This document shows positions 1-9,893 of a stretch of DNA of 38,008 bases, one piece after another (position 1 is the first letter of the stretch; each line of letters opens with the position of its first letter). The notes under the pieces were generated by a model, which was not told the DNA's origin, ran no database searches, and worked only from the letters and a program-made list of their open reading frames with translations. Source of the stretch: Spirochaetia bacterium (GTDB lineage: Bacteria; Spirochaetota; Spirochaetia; Treponematales; Treponemataceae); the NCBI GenBank assembly GCA_022768685.1, contig JALEPQ010000139.1, positions 1 to 38,008 on the forward strand, read 5' to 3'. Both the position numbers and the translations under genes were made by a program.

Positions 1-57
1 GGTTTTGAATCACGCAACCGTGACTGGGAGCCAAAAATTCAGGATTTTTGTTTATAA
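1..57 (+). CDS. C-terminal fragment of an unidentified upstream CDS (...GFESRNRDWEPKIQDFCL*)
   Basis: Open frame from base 1 to TAA at 55-57; too short to identify. Confidence 0.35.
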   Translation, partial: GFESRNRDWEPKIQDFCL

Positions 58-195
58 TGCGGAAGCCCTGTCTTAAATTATATGATACTTATAGTAAAAA
101 AGTTCTTAAGTGAAATATTTAATATTCCGTTACTATAAAAGAGGTGGAAAATCTTCTACTTGTATTTTAGAAGTATAGTGGGGTAAAATTATAGT

Positions 196-3100
196 ATGCC
201 AGGTTTAAGTCAGCTTAAAAAGTTTAGCAGTGATCTCCTGTCAGTTGGTAATGAAGTTACAGCCAGAGCTGGACGTGGAGAAAAACCTGTAGTTATAGAC
301 ATTCCAGAAAGTATCCCGGATATTAATGACTCAGAAGATTTTGTGCTTGGTATGCCAAAAATTGAAAAAACGTCTGCTCCTGTTGTAGAAGAACCTGTAG
401 TTGAAGATTTGCAGCCGGAAGATGATTCTTATGATGAAATTAACACTCCAGATTTGTCTTCTTTACTGAATCCTATAAACATTGATGATGATGCCTCTGC
501 TGGTTCTGAAATGCCTGATCTTTCTATGTTTGAGGAACCTGAAAGTGAGCCGGAACCTGAACCTGAACCAGAAGAACCTTCCATTGCAGATATGGATTTA
601 AGTGCGTTGCTTGGGGATTTTACAGAAGATAGTAATGATGAAGAAAATTCTGATTCAATAGATGAGCTTTCTGAATTATCAGATTTGCCAGATATTGAAG
701 AAGAACCTTTACAGACTTCTGATTCTGCTGAAAATTCAAATAATCTTGAAAGCCTTGATGAACTTGAAGATTTAGAGGATCTTGACAGTTTATCTGATGA
801 TTTGCAGGAAAATGAATCTGAAAAAAATGCTGACCTGGATTTTACAGAGGATTTTTCTGCTGCAGAAAATATTGATGAAAATACATCTGCTGAGTCTTTA
901 GATGATAATTTTGATATTCCAGAAGATTTGAATGGGGATTTAGATTCTGGTGACGGGCTGGATTCAATTGATGATACTTTTGATGTACCGGAAGATTTTT
1001 CTGCAGACATGAATTTAAATTCGGATTCTGTGGAAGAGGACTTTGGAATTCCTGAAGACATTAATGCTGATATGGGCTTAGAAGAACCTTCGCAGGATTC
1101 TGTAGAAAGTCTGAATGATGATATTTCAGCAGATTTTGATCTTCCTGATGCTGCTGACGCAGAATTATCTGCAGAATCTGAAAATGCTGGTTCTTTTGAG
1201 GTCGCTGCGGAAGACAGTTTTGATATTCCAGATGACTTGACTGCAGATTTACCTTCAGATTTGGAAAGTGAATCTTCTTCAAATTCAGCAGAAGAGGATT
1301 TTGGTATTCCAGAAGATTTAGAGCTTCCTTCACTTGACGATTCCCCTGAAGAGGAAAATTTTGATGTGCCTGATGATTTTTCTATTGGTGGAACTGAAGA
1401 AAATAACAGTTCTGATGATAGTAATTTAGATGATTCTGGAATTCCTGAAGGTTTATTTGATGCTTCTGATGTAGATATGGAAAGCCTTGACGAAGGAACA
1501 GAATCTGCTTCAGATTTTGATATTCCTGATTTTGAGAATATGTCAGATGAGTCTGCTGTTACAGAAGACAGTGGTGATGTTCCATTAGAAACCTTTGATA
1601 TTTCAGATATGGAAGGTTTGGATTTTGGAATTTCTGATACAGATTCACAGATAAAAACTTCAGACTCAGACTTTGAATTTGGTAACGATGAAGACTTTGC
1701 TATGGAAGGGGATTTTGAAATTCCAGGATTCTCGGATGTTGAAACTGCAAAGGAAGATAAAAAAGCTAAGCCCCTTGTAAGTAAAGGGGTAACAAAACCT
1801 AAGAGACGTCTTGGAAAAAAAGGTCTTGATACACCTGATTTTTCTGATGCCGTGGAATCTGAAGAGTTACCTCCAAATACTTTAAGTGATGAACAATATA
1901 AGACTTTCCGCAAAAATTTAAGTTTATATCCATTAAATGTTCGTCTTGCTTTTGAAGATTTAATTGTTCAAGATGAATTTACAGAAGATGCGGAATTTGA
2001 AATCATAGAAAAAATTCTTGCTAAAGCACCTGCTCGTTCTGTAGCTTCCATGCTTGAAAAAATGCTTGATATTTCAATTCCTGTTCCACGAGATTATGAA
2101 CGTCGTTCAGCAGAGGAATATGAAGCTTATAAAAAATCTATTTCTTATCAGCTGAGAAACAAAATTATTCCAGGAGCCTTGCTGGCCTGTGTAATGATGA
2201 TTGTAGGCTGGGGTCTGTTTAATTTTGGAAAGAATTGTATTTATAAACCTTTGAAAGCAAATTCTCTTTACAAGCAGGGGTATACATTACTTCAGGCAAA
2301 TGAATATCCTCAGTCTGAAATGAAATTCAATGAGGCTGTTACTTACAAACTTAATAAAAACTGGTTCTTTAATTATGCTCGTGGTTATAGGGAGCATAAA
2401 CAGTATCAACGTTCAGCTGATATGTATAAAAATATTCTTTATTGTTTTAATCATGATAAAACAGCTGGTCTGGAATATGCTGAAATGGAATTAAATGAAC
2501 TGGCAAACTATTCAAAAGCTGAAGAAATTGTCCGACGTGAAGTTCTGGATTATCACGTTAATGATGCTGATGGAATTCTTCTTTTAGGTGATGTTTTCCT
2601 TGAATGGGGAACAGAAAAAGATCCTGCAAAACTAGAAGAAGCCAGAGCCCAATATGCAACTTTGCTCCAATTATATGGTGGAACTGATTTATATCTTTCA
2701 AGAATGATGCGTTATTTTATCCGCTCAGATAATCTTCGCCAGGTTCTTAGTTTAAAAGATACCTTCACAAAGGAAAAACAGCTTTCAAATGCTGACTGGA
2801 CAGAATTAAGTGGATATCTTCTTGAAAAAGCATACGGTCCTCTTTCTCCAGCAGATGAATATCTTCGTTATCAGATAGAAGGACTTAGAAAACTTTTAAC
2901 TACAGCTGTAAAAACAGGATCGAATAATCCTGTAGCATTATATAATATGGGAAAATATTATGTTCTCACTAATGAAAATGCCGGTATTAAACCTACTTTA
3001 CAGAAGGCCTTAGATAATTTTAATGAAGCGCCATCATTAAAAACAAGGGATTTATATAAGTATATTGATGCTTATAGACTTCTTGGTGAATATTTCACAG

Positions 3101-3846
3101 AATCTACAGATTATCTTCGTGCACAGGAACAGTTTGCCCAGGCAATACAATTGTACACAACAGAACGTGATAATGCAGGATTTAAAGGTACTCCTGCAAT
3201 TGGAAAAATTTACGAAGATTTGGCAAATATCAATTATTTTGTTTCTGGTGATTATGATGATGCTCTTACAAATTTTAAACATTCAGTTGAATTGAAAAAT
3301 GATAGTCCATCTATCAGATACAAGATTGGTTATATTCAGTATAAAAACAAAAATTATACAGATGCTCTTGGTTCATTTATGAAAACTGGAGATGGAAATA
3401 TAAAGGAAAGAAATCTTATTTTTGCTATGGCAAATACTCTTTCTATTCGTGGAGATGATTATACTGCCCAGGGATATTATGAGCATCTGATAAATCTTCT
3501 TGATGATGAAATTGCAGAAAAAGGTCTTGTCTTACCACAGTCAAATGAAAAAGATTATGATTTAGTGAATACTTATCTGCAGGCTGCAAATAACTATGGT
3601 GTAACCTTATATCGTCTTGCAAAGAGAACAGGAAACAGTTCTTTAAACTCTCAGGCAATTATACAGTTCCAGCAGTCTGTACGTGCCTGGGATGCTTTAA
3701 CAAGAAATCAAAAAACAATGGTAAGACTTGGAGGAAGTAATCTTGCTGAGGAGAATATAAAGTATATTACTCATCGAATTCCAGATTATGAGCCTTCAAT
3801 TTATAATGATATTCCAAGAACATTATTTGATAATGAACGATTTTAG
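196..3846 (+). CDS. Large protein with a repetitive acidic N-terminal region, one central TM segment and a C-terminal TPR-like region
   Basis: 1216-aa ORF. About 550 aa of D/E/S-rich repeats, then a TM (IIPGALLACVMMIVGWGLFNFG), then TPR-like helical repeats (e.g. ALYNMGKYYVLTNEN, YKIGYIQYKNKNYTDALGSF). Confidence 0.85.
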   Translation: MPGLSQLKKFSSDLLSVGNEVTARAGRGEKPVVIDIPESIPDINDSEDFVLGMPKIEKTSAPVVEEPVVEDLQPEDDSYDEINTPDLSSLLNPINIDDDASAGSEMPDLSMFEEPESEPEPEPEPEEPSIADMDLSALLGDFTEDSNDEENSDSIDELSELSDLPDIEEEPLQTSDSAENSNNLESLDELEDLEDLDSLSDDLQENESEKNADLDFTEDFSAAENIDENTSAESLDDNFDIPEDLNGDLDSGDGLDSIDDTFDVPEDFSADMNLNSDSVEEDFGIPEDINADMGLEEPSQDSVESLNDDISADFDLPDAADAELSAESENAGSFEVAAEDSFDIPDDLTADLPSDLESESSSNSAEEDFGIPEDLELPSLDDSPEEENFDVPDDFSIGGTEENNSSDDSNLDDSGIPEGLFDASDVDMESLDEGTESASDFDIPDFENMSDESAVTEDSGDVPLETFDISDMEGLDFGISDTDSQIKTSDSDFEFGNDEDFAMEGDFEIPGFSDVETAKEDKKAKPLVSKGVTKPKRRLGKKGLDTPDFSDAVESEELPPNTLSDEQYKTFRKNLSLYPLNVRLAFEDLIVQDEFTEDAEFEIIEKILAKAPARSVASMLEKMLDISIPVPRDYERRSAEEYEAYKKSISYQLRNKIIPGALLACVMMIVGWGLFNFGKNCIYKPLKANSLYKQGYTLLQANEYPQSEMKFNEAVTYKLNKNWFFNYARGYREHKQYQRSADMYKNILYCFNHDKTAGLEYAEMELNELANYSKAEEIVRREVLDYHVNDADGILLLGDVFLEWGTEKDPAKLEEARAQYATLLQLYGGTDLYLSRMMRYFIRSDNLRQVLSLKDTFTKEKQLSNADWTELSGYLLEKAYGPLSPADEYLRYQIEGLRKLLTTAVKTGSNNPVALYNMGKYYVLTNENAGIKPTLQKALDNFNEAPSLKTRDLYKYIDAYRLLGEYFTESTDYLRAQEQFAQAIQLYTTERDNAGFKGTPAIGKIYEDLANINYFVSGDYDDALTNFKHSVELKNDSPSIRYKIGYIQYKNKNYTDALGSFMKTGDGNIKERNLIFAMANTLSIRGDDYTAQGYYEHLINLLDDEIAEKGLVLPQSNEKDYDLVNTYLQAANNYGVTLYRLAKRTGNSSLNSQAIIQFQQSVRAWDALTRNQKTMVRLGGSNLAEENIKYITHRIPDYEPSIYNDIPRTLFDNERF

Positions 3847-3862
3847 ATAAAAAAAGGCGCCT

Positions 3863-4489
3863 ATGCAGAATAATATTTTAGAAGGAATTGTTGTAAATCA
3901 AAGAAAAAACAGTATTCTTAAAGAATTGTTTAGAAAAACGATTCACATCTGTAGTGCTTTTGTACCGCTTCTTCTTCATTATTTTTATTGGCCGGTTATG
4001 ATTCTTCTTGTACTTGCTGCAGCAGGTTATACTTTGTGTGAATTTTTAAGGCTTCATAATTATTCCATTCCATTAATTTCTAAAATTACAGAAATTGCAG
4101 CAAGAAAAAGAGATGAAAATAAATTTGTTCTTGGACCAGTTACTTTAGTATTGGGGATTCTGCTGGCGGCTTTTTTGCTTCCCTTAGAATATGCTACTGT
4201 AGGTATTTTTGCACTTTCTTTTGGAGATGGATGCGCAAGTCTTGTTGGTAAAATTATAGGTAAAATAACAATTCCTGGTGCCCGCGGCAAAACTGTTGCA
4301 GGTAGTCTGGCCTGTTTTTTTGCAGTATTTCTGGCTGCTTTTTGTTATAGTGGTAACTGTCTTATCAGTCTGATTATTGGTGTAAGTGCAATGGTTATTG
4401 AAGTGTTACCGCTTGCTGATGCTGATAATCTAATTATTCCAATTTCCATAGGTTTTATATATAAGCTGCTTTGTGGATTAAATTTTTAA
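3863..4489 (+). CDS. Integral membrane CTP-dependent kinase / phosphatidate cytidylyltransferase-like protein (dolichol kinase/VTE5-like family)
   Basis: 208-aa polytopic protein with an N-terminal ELFRKTIHI motif and GDGCASLVGKIIGK...GARGKTVAGSLACF, typical of the SEC59/VTE5-like family. Confidence 0.7.
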   Translation: MQNNILEGIVVNQRKNSILKELFRKTIHICSAFVPLLLHYFYWPVMILLVLAAAGYTLCEFLRLHNYSIPLISKITEIAARKRDENKFVLGPVTLVLGILLAAFLLPLEYATVGIFALSFGDGCASLVGKIIGKITIPGARGKTVAGSLACFFAVFLAAFCYSGNCLISLIIGVSAMVIEVLPLADADNLIIPISIGFIYKLLCGLNF

Positions 4490-5301
4490 CGCCATAAATA
4501 ATTATTGTGAAGTTGAAACATATAAATTCCTGTTCCAACTCCTAACAGTATGTAGGCTATTATCAGCATAAAAAGATTTGTGGTATAAATAAGCAGCATG
4601 TATCCTGCAATCAGAAGAGCGAATCCTAAAGTTTGCAGTTGTGAAGATTCATTACGATAGTTAGTGATAAAAACTGTAAAAACGCTTAATACTTCAACAA
4701 TAATAATAAGAATAAAAACAATATGGCTATAGCCGTAAGAAACATTAAAGGTTGGAAGAATTTTAGCTGTATTCATTGGAATTATAGCTGCCACAAACAG
4801 GGAAAAAACAATCAGTAAAAGCAGGTTTCTGTCAGTTTGTACTGGTTGATCATCTAAAGTGAACAAGGCAATCATCATTAGTGAAAAAGTTGAAAGTAAT
4901 CTGCCAAAAAGTGAAGTGTCACCAATAATCAATAAAGCCTGTGAAAAAGTGCCTGAAATATGAAATAAAGGAATTAATATTCTAAAAGAATCAAAAACAC
5001 ATCCTGTAAGATATGTAATAAAAAACAGAACTATAGAACTTTGAGTTTTGAAAAAATTTCTTCTGACAAGAAAAAGAACTAAAACTGCGTAAAAAAGTTC
5101 AAATAAAATAGAGAGAATTACAACGTATGGATTATAACCGAATAAAAAATTATTGGATGTTTGATTTGTCAGGAAAACTTCAGGTAAAGAAAAATTTGTA
5201 TATATATGCTGATACCCTATAAAAACGAAAGCGAAAATTAAAAAAATTAAAGATAAAATAAAAATAGTAAGATTTAATCTGTTTCGAACTTTAATTGTCA
5301 T
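4486..5301 (-). CDS. Polytopic membrane protein of unknown function
   Basis: 271-aa ORF with about 7-8 hydrophobic segments; convergent 4-nt overlap with the preceding CDS. Confidence 0.7.
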   Translation of the reverse strand: MTIKVRNRLNLTIFILSLIFLIFAFVFIGYQHIYTNFSLPEVFLTNQTSNNFLFGYNPYVVILSILFELFYAVLVLFLVRRNFFKTQSSIVLFFITYLTGCVFDSFRILIPLFHISGTFSQALLIIGDTSLFGRLLSTFSLMMIALFTLDDQPVQTDRNLLLLIVFSLFVAAIIPMNTAKILPTFNVSYGYSHIVFILIIIVEVLSVFTVFITNYRNESSQLQTLGFALLIAGYMLLIYTTNLFMLIIAYILLGVGTGIYMFQLHNNYLWR

Positions 5302-5410
5302 AAGTTAAACATAAACCGTAAGAAAATATTAGTAAAGTGTAAAAAGAAAATTCCGAAAATGAAAATATAGAAAGAGATTTTTCAACGGTCTTATATATGG
5401 GAGGATTTTA

Positions 5411-6115
5411 ATGAAAAAATCGATTATTTTGGGAATATTGACTGTCTTTGCAGGAACAGCTCTTTTTGCCGGAGATGTAGCAACATTTGTAGATAAAGGT
5501 TTTACTGCTGATGGAAAATATTATGTTTTTGGTCAGTATGGAAAAGTTGATAAAAAGTTTCAGGGATATGCAGAACTATATCAGGTTGATGTAGAAAAAA
5601 ATGATTATGTTGACGGTGGCGTATTTAAAACAGCACCTTCGGCAGCAACTGCTGGTAAAAATGGTAAGGATGTTTTTGAATCCTTAGAAGGAAAATCTTA
5701 TTATTATTTTAAGGATTTAAAGACAACTACAGCAGATATTGATCATGTTTACTATATTCTTGATGATGTGAATAAAAAAGGAACAGATTTAATTGAATTT
5801 AAAGATTATAGAAATTCTAATATAGACAATCCTGACTATTTCCATATACAACTTGTTCCAACTATTGTTGGTACTGGAAAGAATGTAAAATCATCATTTT
5901 ATATTGATGTTGAAAAAAGAGATTCTGAAGGAAATGTCATTTCAAAGGTAAAGGTTGGTACTCCATCATTAATGCGTAAAGGAGTTTCAAATTACAAAAT
6001 AGAAAGAATATTCAGTGATAATGAAGGTAGAAATTTAATTTTTGTAGTTGAAAAACTGATGGAAGATGAAACTGGTATTTCTGTGCGATATATGATTGAA
6101 GCTACAAAATTTTAA
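5411..6115 (+). CDS. Secreted protein, DUF2259-like
   Basis: Signal peptide MKKSIILGILTVFAGTALFAG, SD GGGAGG, and a GFTADGKYYVFGQYG motif resembling DUF2259 predicted secreted proteins. Confidence 0.65.
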   Translation: MKKSIILGILTVFAGTALFAGDVATFVDKGFTADGKYYVFGQYGKVDKKFQGYAELYQVDVEKNDYVDGGVFKTAPSAATAGKNGKDVFESLEGKSYYYFKDLKTTTADIDHVYYILDDVNKKGTDLIEFKDYRNSNIDNPDYFHIQLVPTIVGTGKNVKSSFYIDVEKRDSEGNVISKVKVGTPSLMRKGVSNYKIERIFSDNEGRNLIFVVEKLMEDETGISVRYMIEATKF

Positions 6116-6140
6116 TTTTTTTATAAAAATTTTTCTAAAT

Positions 6141-6180
6141 TTGTGTAAAAATGTAACAATCTCGGCTATATTATATATGG
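6141..6180 (+). promoter_or_regulatory. Promoter-like motif (copy A)
   Basis: GTAAAAATGTAACAATCTCGGCTATATTATATA matches the motif upstream of ssb at 20 of the first 22 positions and lies after a T-rich tract. Confidence 0.4.
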
Positions 6181-6210
6181 GTTGTGAAATTTTATTACAC
6201 ACCTCCAGAA

Positions 6211-6252
6211 AGAACCGAAGTTCCCTAAATGGATGCTTCGGTTCTTTTTTTT
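6211..6252 (+). terminator. Rho-independent terminator
   Basis: AGAACCGAAG-TTCCCTAAATGGATG-CTTCGGTTCT followed by a T-run. Confidence 0.8.
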
Positions 6253-6375
6253 GTTTAGGGGTCAATACCAAACTAAGTGTCGAAAAGCAGAGTTTAAATC
6301 TTTGCTTGACGAACCTGTGTTTTGTAAATGAGCCTGGAAATTAATAAAACGTATTTTACGTTTCAGGAGGATTTT

Positions 6376-7539
6376 ATGGGAAAAGAGTATCATAAAAAGT
6401 TTAAGGATTTTTTATTGATTCTGGTTCAGACAATGGTGATTGCTGGAGTTGTAATTATAGCAGTTGTTCCCTTGTCTTGCAGGGTATCTACTTCTGGTAT
6501 TGAAATAATTGGCGGTGATTATGGTCCACCTGTTCTTGAGGAAGTAAAAGTTATTAGTGATAAAAAACTTAATATGAGTTTTAACGATGAAATTAATCTT
6601 GTAGATGTGGTTGTAACTCCATATATTGAGGAAGTTTCAAATTCACAAATACATTCCTCTGGTGAACTGGTCTCTCAGGCTATTCTTGCAGCAGGCGGGT
6701 ATTATGGAATTATTAATTCTGATGTTGTGATTTCAGATGATAAAAAATGTCTTGAATTTGATTTTATTGAACCAACTGTTATCGGAAAAAAATATGAAGT
6801 TTTTGGTACTGTAAAAGATAAAATCGGGAATTCTTTGACTTTTTGTGTGCCTTTTACAGGATATAATTCACGGGTGCCTAAAATAATAATGACAGAAGTT
6901 CATACAATGTTGTGTGGAAAAAATTCTTTTGATGAAAAAAATAATACACGCAGAATGGAATATGTAGAATTTTTATGTCTTAGTGATGGAAATCTGGCTG
7001 GGCTGCAATTTAGCGGTGGTTACAAAGGTGACAGTTCTGTTTATGATTTTCCTGCTGTGGAAGTAAAAAAAGGCGAAGTATTTGTTTTGCATCTTAGAAC
7101 TATTGGTGAAGGTTGTGTAAGTGAACTTGAAGATGATTTAACTTTAGCAGAAACATTATTTACAAATGATAATGTTCGGGATTTATGGCATTCAAGTATA
7201 GCTAAAACAATTGGTGATAAAACTGATATTCTAGTATTACGAAATATTCCTGAAAACAAAATTGTAGATGCTGTAATGTACAGAGATGATTCAGTTACTG
7301 AGTGGGGATCAAAATTAAAAAAAGATTTTTCTTTTGATGAAGATCTTAAAAAAATTTATGGTTCTACAGATATTGAAAATGCAACGAATGTGACTTCTAT
7401 ATCATCTTCTAAAAGTTTGCATAGAGTAGATAGCGTAGAAATATATGGAAGAATACTCGAAGGTGAAGAAATTGACTTTCCAATCAGTTCATCTGAAAAA
7501 TCCTGGACTATAGCAGGATATACACCCGGAAAACTTTAA
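6376..7539 (+). CDS. Secreted/lipoprotein-like protein, possibly with a lamin-tail-like domain
   Basis: ORF track starts at 6328, but ATG 6376 has a strong SD (AGGAGG, 6366-6371). N-terminal hydrophobic segment then VVPLSCRVS (lipobox-like); central IIMTEVHTM...RRMEYVEFLCLSDGNLAGLQF is lamin-tail-like. Confidence 0.65.
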   Translation: MGKEYHKKFKDFLLILVQTMVIAGVVIIAVVPLSCRVSTSGIEIIGGDYGPPVLEEVKVISDKKLNMSFNDEINLVDVVVTPYIEEVSNSQIHSSGELVSQAILAAGGYYGIINSDVVISDDKKCLEFDFIEPTVIGKKYEVFGTVKDKIGNSLTFCVPFTGYNSRVPKIIMTEVHTMLCGKNSFDEKNNTRRMEYVEFLCLSDGNLAGLQFSGGYKGDSSVYDFPAVEVKKGEVFVLHLRTIGEGCVSELEDDLTLAETLFTNDNVRDLWHSSIAKTIGDKTDILVLRNIPENKIVDAVMYRDDSVTEWGSKLKKDFSFDEDLKKIYGSTDIENATNVTSISSSKSLHRVDSVEIYGRILEGEEIDFPISSSEKSWTIAGYTPGKL

Positions 7540-7570
7540 TAAATCTACTTTTTATGATATATTTTCCCTT

Positions 7571-9853
7571 ATGGTTGAATTATTAGCTCCTGCAGGGAAT
7601 ATAGAATCCCTTGATGCTGCAATCGGCGAAGGTGCCGATGCAGTTTATTTAGGTCTCAAAAATTTTAATGCCCGATTACGTACAACAAATTTTGCGTGGA
7701 ATCAGTTTGAGGCTGTTGTTGAAAGTCTGCATCGTCAGCACAAGAAAATTTATGTAACTGTAAATACAGTTTGTGAAGAGCGAGAAACAGAACGTTTATA
7801 CAGATTTTTATCTTATCTTAATGATGTTGGTCCAGACGGCTTAATTGTTCAGGATTATGCTGTTATGCGCATGGCTCAGGAATTCTTTCCTAATATGGAA
7901 ATACATGCTTCTACACAGATGAACGTTGAAAGTTCTAGTGCTGTCAGATTGTTGCAAGATGCCGGTGTAAAAAGAATGGTTCTTGCTCGTGAACTTGGAT
8001 TAGAAGAAATCAGAAAAATAAAGGCTGAAACTGGTGCAGATCTTGAAGTGTTTGTTCATGGTGCTCTTTGTGTAAGTGAGTCTGGTTTATGTTTATTCTC
8101 ATCATTTTTAGGTGGAAAATCTGCTAACCGAGGAATGTGTACGCAGGCTTGCCGACGTTTTTATACTGCAGAAGTTCCTGGCGGAGTAAAACAAGGTTAT
8201 TATTTTTCTCCATGTGATTTGCAGTTGATAGACCAGATTCCAGGTCTTATTGATGCCGGTGTTGATTCATTCAAAATTGAAGGTCGCATGAAAAGTGCAG
8301 AATATGTGGGAAGTGTAGTTGCTGCATATCGTTATGTTATTGATCATTATAAAGAAGATAAGAAGGGTGCAATAGCAACTGGAAAACGTATTCTTGCTTC
8401 AGATTTTGCCAGATCTAAAACAACTTATTGGTATGGTTTTAACACTCTTGAAGAAGGTGTTAATGGTGCTGCAGAGAAGATTCTTAATCCAGATCAGGCT
8501 GGCGGAACAGGTATTTATTTAGGCAAAATTGCAAAATCTAAACCTGCTCCTGTAGAACTTGTGGAAACCCTTAAAGAAAACATCAAAGATGAAGAAGAAA
8601 GAAGAAACTTCAGTATAAAGATGGTAAATCTTAAAGGCGGCAGTTATGATCCAGATCCTGGTGATTCAATTCGTCTGCATAAAAAAGATGACACAGGCAG
8701 AGTAAGTCATAAGATCCGCTCTGTTGAAGTAGAAGATGATGGAACACGATGGATTGATGTTCCTGGTGGATTCTCAACTGGTGATGAAGTATATTTACTC
8801 CAAATAAAAGCTGGTTCAAAACGATATCCTCGTGTATTACCAGGTGATATTGGAAAATATCGAAAACAGCCAAAAGATGAAATTTTACCGATTCTTGATC
8901 TTACACCAGTACAAAATAAAGAACTTTCTTATTTTCCTGAAGGTGTTTATGTACAGGTTTCTTCAATTGCAGACGTCTTTGCTGTTCAGGGACTAAATCC
9001 TGTTCGTATTATTATTGAATATAATTCTGAGACAGCTTATGATTTACTTCTTCATAAAACAGTGCTTCCATTCTCTAAGAAGCAGATTTATATTTCTTTA
9101 GATCCATTCTGTTCATCATCTCAGGAAGATAAACTTCAGGAGGAATTAAAGAAGCTTGCCGCAGATGGATATTTCAATTTTGTTGTAAATAATATTGCTC
9201 ATATTCAGATGTTAAAAAGTCTTAAAGTGAATATGATTGCAGGACCATATTTGTATACCTTTAATCGATGGGCAGTTTCCTGGCTTGAAAATCAGAATAT
9301 TGGTGCATTTATTATGCCTTACGAAAACTCTCGTAGAAATCTGGAAGCAACTTTTGATGCAAATGTTCGTGCACGAGTAATGGTTCCAGTATTTGCATAT
9401 CCAGCCTTATTCAGAATGAGATTTAAATTACCATCAGATTATGACTTTACTTACTTTGAAGATAAAGAAGAAAAATGTTTCAAAGTAAATTCCACAATAG
9501 ATGGTTCTTTTGTAATGCCAGAAGAACCATTCAGTATTGTGGATAAAGTAAACTTCATTAACCAGGCTGGATTTAAAAGAGTTTTAATTGATTTTTCAAA
9601 GACAAAAGTAAATCGCAGTCAGATAAAAGCAATTTCAACATCAATGATAAAAGCTCAGCCTCTTCCAGATGTTTCCAGATTCAACTGGAAAGACGGTTTT
9701 TATTCTCCTGAGAAAATTGAAGAATTTAAAGCTGCAAACGAAAGAGCGGCATTAAATGCTTCTCAAAACTCAGGAAAAAAATCTTCAGCCAGAAACACTC
9801 GTCCTCCTAAACGTAATGTAAAAACTGGCCACAACAGAAAAAAGGGAAGGTAA
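7571..9853 (+). CDS. U32 family peptidase / RNA hydroxylase-type protein (RlhA/TrhP-like) with C-terminal extension
   Basis: N-terminal MVELLAPAGNIESLDAAIGEGADAVYLGLKNFNAR, VFVHGALCVSESGLCLFSSFLGGKSANRGMCTQACRRFY and FKIEGRMKSAEYV are U32 signatures. Basic C-terminal tail. Confidence 0.9.
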   Translation: MVELLAPAGNIESLDAAIGEGADAVYLGLKNFNARLRTTNFAWNQFEAVVESLHRQHKKIYVTVNTVCEERETERLYRFLSYLNDVGPDGLIVQDYAVMRMAQEFFPNMEIHASTQMNVESSSAVRLLQDAGVKRMVLARELGLEEIRKIKAETGADLEVFVHGALCVSESGLCLFSSFLGGKSANRGMCTQACRRFYTAEVPGGVKQGYYFSPCDLQLIDQIPGLIDAGVDSFKIEGRMKSAEYVGSVVAAYRYVIDHYKEDKKGAIATGKRILASDFARSKTTYWYGFNTLEEGVNGAAEKILNPDQAGGTGIYLGKIAKSKPAPVELVETLKENIKDEEERRNFSIKMVNLKGGSYDPDPGDSIRLHKKDDTGRVSHKIRSVEVEDDGTRWIDVPGGFSTGDEVYLLQIKAGSKRYPRVLPGDIGKYRKQPKDEILPILDLTPVQNKELSYFPEGVYVQVSSIADVFAVQGLNPVRIIIEYNSETAYDLLLHKTVLPFSKKQIYISLDPFCSSSQEDKLQEELKKLAADGYFNFVVNNIAHIQMLKSLKVNMIAGPYLYTFNRWAVSWLENQNIGAFIMPYENSRRNLEATFDANVRARVMVPVFAYPALFRMRFKLPSDYDFTYFEDKEEKCFKVNSTIDGSFVMPEEPFSIVDKVNFINQAGFKRVLIDFSKTKVNRSQIKAISTSMIKAQPLPDVSRFNWKDGFYSPEKIEEFKAANERAALNASQNSGKKSSARNTRPPKRNVKTGHNRKKGR

Positions 9854-9884
9854 CTTCCGCCTGTAAAAACAGACTGAAGTTACC
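9849..9884. terminator. Hairpin between convergent genes (no T-tract)
   Basis: GGTAACTTCcgcCTGTaaaaACAGactGAAGTTACC, perfect 9-bp outer stem, overlapping the end of the U32 gene and adjacent to the ssb stop. Confidence 0.4.
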
Positions 9885-9893
9885 TGGAAGCTG

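Noticed and set aside
429-1913. 494-aa minus-strand ORF
   Set aside because: Antisense shadow of the D/E/S-rich repeat region of the 196-3846 gene; Ser/Lys low-complexity product, no RBS or domain evidence.
6035-6344. Small ORFs 6035..6271 (-) and 6096..6344 (+)
   Set aside because: Cross the terminator and promoter-like intergenic region; no RBS or recognisable product.
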